From positions 186,001 through 250,000 of the forward strand of contig CALSOR010000010.1 of assembly GCA_943788025.1 (NCBI GenBank): a stretch of DNA of 64,000 bases, in the 5' to 3' direction. Below, piece after piece: positions 62,722-64,000 of the stretch (position 1 is its first letter; every line of letters begins with the position of its first letter). The notes under the pieces were generated by a model that did not search any database, had not been told where the DNA came from, and worked only from the letters and a program-made list of their open reading frames with translations. The position numbers and the translations under genes are program-made. The DNA comes from JABAAE01 sp905480545 (GTDB taxonomy: Bacteria; Planctomycetota; Planctomycetia; Pirellulales; Pirellulaceae).

Positions 62722-63852
62722 TTAGTCGATTTGTATTTTTACGGTGACTTGCAAATTTAGAAAACGTTTCGCGACGTTATTGAACGCGGTGTCAATTTCG
62801 ATTTTTACTTTGGCGGTTTCCTGATCGGTCATTGCCAACGGGTTTGGGCTCTGTAATAAACCGTCTCCAATGTAATTGCTTTTTGATACCACAACACCGT
62901 CAATGTCCTCGGACAAGGCAGGGCTCGAAATGATGACCCTTTGCCCTTCTTTGACGTCGGTGAGGTTTGCGAAATAAACCTCGGCTTCAACACACATCTT
63001 CGAAAGATTAGCGACCTCCATTAATGGCATGTTCGTAACCGCGTCACCTGCGTGAGTATGAATCTTGACCACTTCACCATCGATCGGTGCAAGGACTCTT
63101 GCGTTCTCGTACTGCTGTTTTGCAATTTTTTCGGCGAGTACGAGTGACTGCATATTCGATTTCGCCTTTTCCGCTGAGGCAATCAATTCATCCGCAAGCT
63201 TCAAACCTTTTTGCGCCGCATTGACTGCCAGATCGGCTGCCTCCTTGAGTCCCTTTTTTTCAGATTTGACTTTTTCGAGTTCCAGCTCTTGATCCAAAAT
63301 ATCTTGGGTCGACACAAAAGCGGCAGTGGTAGAGGAATCAGACAACCTTTTGATCTTTTCCAATTTTTTTTTGGAAAGCTCGATCTTCTTATCAACGTAG
63401 CTTAATTCTGGAGTATTTGTGGACAGTCGGCGTCGACTGAGTTCCGCTTGTTGTAATGCCGTTTCGGCAGTGTTGCGATTCAGCCTGGCGTTCAGTAGTT
63501 TTTGTTCAATTTCAGAAAGTACATCTTGCTTGCGAGATACAGCTAATTCCCATTGCATTTTCAACAAGGGCTCGTCGGTCATCACGCACAGTTCGGTCTT
63601 TTCAGCGGCAATGGGCGCCCCGATGTCGACATTCAGCAGCGATACTTTCCGACCGGGGGCAGTCATCACCATCCGAATCCCTTCAAACGGCGCGATTTTT
63701 CCTTCGGCCAATACGGTCGTAATGTTGACTTCGTTCTGCGTGCTAGTTGGAGATTGCGGATCAGTTGAGTTGAACGACTTCCCCAGTTGGAAACCGCCAA
63801 AGACGCCCAGCAGAATGAAAATGATTGTGGTAATTACGCGGCCGGATGTCAT
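62722..63852 (-). CDS. HlyD-family periplasmic adaptor (DevB/MacA-like)
   Basis: 376 aa. An N-terminal membrane anchor (residues 5-23) is followed by the first half of the lipoyl domain (GIRMVMTAPGRKVSLLNVDIGAPI), a long alpha-helical hairpin (95-230, e.g. QDVLSEIEQKLLNARLNRN and LELEKVKSEKKGLKEAADLA), the second lipoyl half (YENARVLAPIDGEVVKIHTHAGD) and the beta-barrel part. It links an inner-membrane ABC exporter to an outer-membrane channel; the channel gene is not in this window. First gene of the operon adaptor, two permeases, CNB-ATPase, DgkA. Confidence 0.9.
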   Translation of the reverse strand: MTSGRVITTIIFILLGVFGGFQLGKSFNSTDPQSPTSTQNEVNITTVLAEGKIAPFEGIRMVMTAPGRKVSLLNVDIGAPIAAEKTELCVMTDEPLLKMQWELAVSRKQDVLSEIEQKLLNARLNRNTAETALQQAELSRRRLSTNTPELSYVDKKIELSKKKLEKIKRLSDSSTTAAFVSTQDILDQELELEKVKSEKKGLKEAADLAVNAAQKGLKLADELIASAEKAKSNMQSLVLAEKIAKQQYENARVLAPIDGEVVKIHTHAGDAVTNMPLMEVANLSKMCVEAEVYFANLTDVKEGQRVIISSPALSEDIDGVVVSKSNYIGDGLLQSPNPLAMTDQETAKVKIEIDTAFNNVAKRFLNLQVTVKIQID

Positions 63853-63882
63853 AGGTCGATCGTGATTTGTGCCGGATTTAGA

Positions 63883-63989
63883 AGCTTCCCAGTTAACCTA
63901 ACTCTTTATAGCTTCCCAGTTTAAGGCAGGTTGAGTGAAAGATAAAGTCACCATCTGCATATTAGGGGTTATCGGAAGCTGGGAAAATT
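63883..63989. repeat. Short direct and inverted repeats upstream of the exporter operon
   Basis: AGCTTCCCAGTTAA (63883-63896) recurs as AGCTTCCCAGTTTAA (63910-63924), and an inverted copy GGAAGCTGGGAAAATT occupies 63974-63989. They lie 30-140 bp before the adaptor gene start, a position fit for regulator sites. They could also be the edge of a repeat element that continues outside the window. Confidence 0.5.
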
Positions 63990-64000
63990 TAGTTCAGCGT

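Overview
The window looks like chromosomal DNA of a planctomycete, most likely of the Pirellulales. This rests on families that are largely diagnostic of that phylum: paired DUF1549/DUF1553 (PSD1) and DUF1501 secreted proteins, a c-type-haem N-terminus on one PSD1 protein, a formylglycine-dependent sulfatase, two FGE/SUMF1-fold secreted proteins, a Tat-exported Gfo/Idh/MocA protein, an FG-GAP/UnbV lipoprotein, and a transmembrane Ser/Thr kinase translationally coupled to an ECF sigma factor. Base composition is moderate and genes lie on both strands. TAG, TAA and TGA all serve as normal stops, so the code is standard.

Layout. 1-2.9 kb: the tail of a charged protein, a PilZ-like protein, a stand-alone IS630-type HTH protein and a decayed gene. 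2.9-13.5 kb: a mostly minus-strand block with thiol peroxidase, a CE1-type esterase, a Tat/cupin protein, an EF-hand membrane protein, an UnbV/FG-GAP lipoprotein, an adenylate-kinase-like protein, a Gfo/Idh/MocA oxidoreductase and an FGE-fold protein. 13.6-14.1 kb: a small lipoprotein gene split by an amber codon. 14.2-20.9 kb: a large SF2 helicase, a two-domain esterase and an orphan DUF1501 protein. 21.0-25.8 kb: a PSD1 + DUF1501 pair. 26.3-27.3 kb: two tandem hotdog dehydratases, both without the catalytic His and the first interrupted by TAG. 27.4-30.5 kb: a sulfite-oxidase-like molybdoenzyme and a sulfatase. 30.7-36.7 kb: kinase/ECF sigma, an RluA-type pseudouridine synthase and a TPR-like membrane protein frameshifted in a 15-bp repeat. 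36.9-42.1 kb: housekeeping genes (UvrD-type helicase, DnaJ/CbpA, rnpA, yidD, cutA). 42.2-43.2 kb: gene debris including an ISL3 transposase relic. 43.5-48.1 kb: a four-gene operon (PD40 propeller, FGE-fold lipoprotein, MBOAT, SGNH) that probably makes and acetylates a surface glycan. 48.7-53.4 kb: a second PSD1 + DUF1501 operon. 53.6-57.0 kb: an SDR and a beta-propeller/phosphoesterase fusion. 57.3-63.9 kb: a HEAT-repeat protein, diacylglycerol kinase and a DevBCA/MacB-like exporter whose ATPase carries a cyclic-nucleotide-binding domain.

Most genes suit an aerobic, particle-associated degrader of sulfated and acetylated polysaccharides with a large secreted protein repertoire. The most notable pattern at window scale is gene decay. 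At least five loci are broken by single nonsense or frameshift lesions or survive only as fragments, and short tandem duplications of 15-20 bp recur at six or more sites, one of them causing a frameshift. No prophage, CRISPR array, rRNA or tRNA was found, and there is no convincing new multi-gene defence system. The best candidates for unusual biology are the His-less dehydratase pair, the CNB-domain ABC exporter and the acetylation operon.
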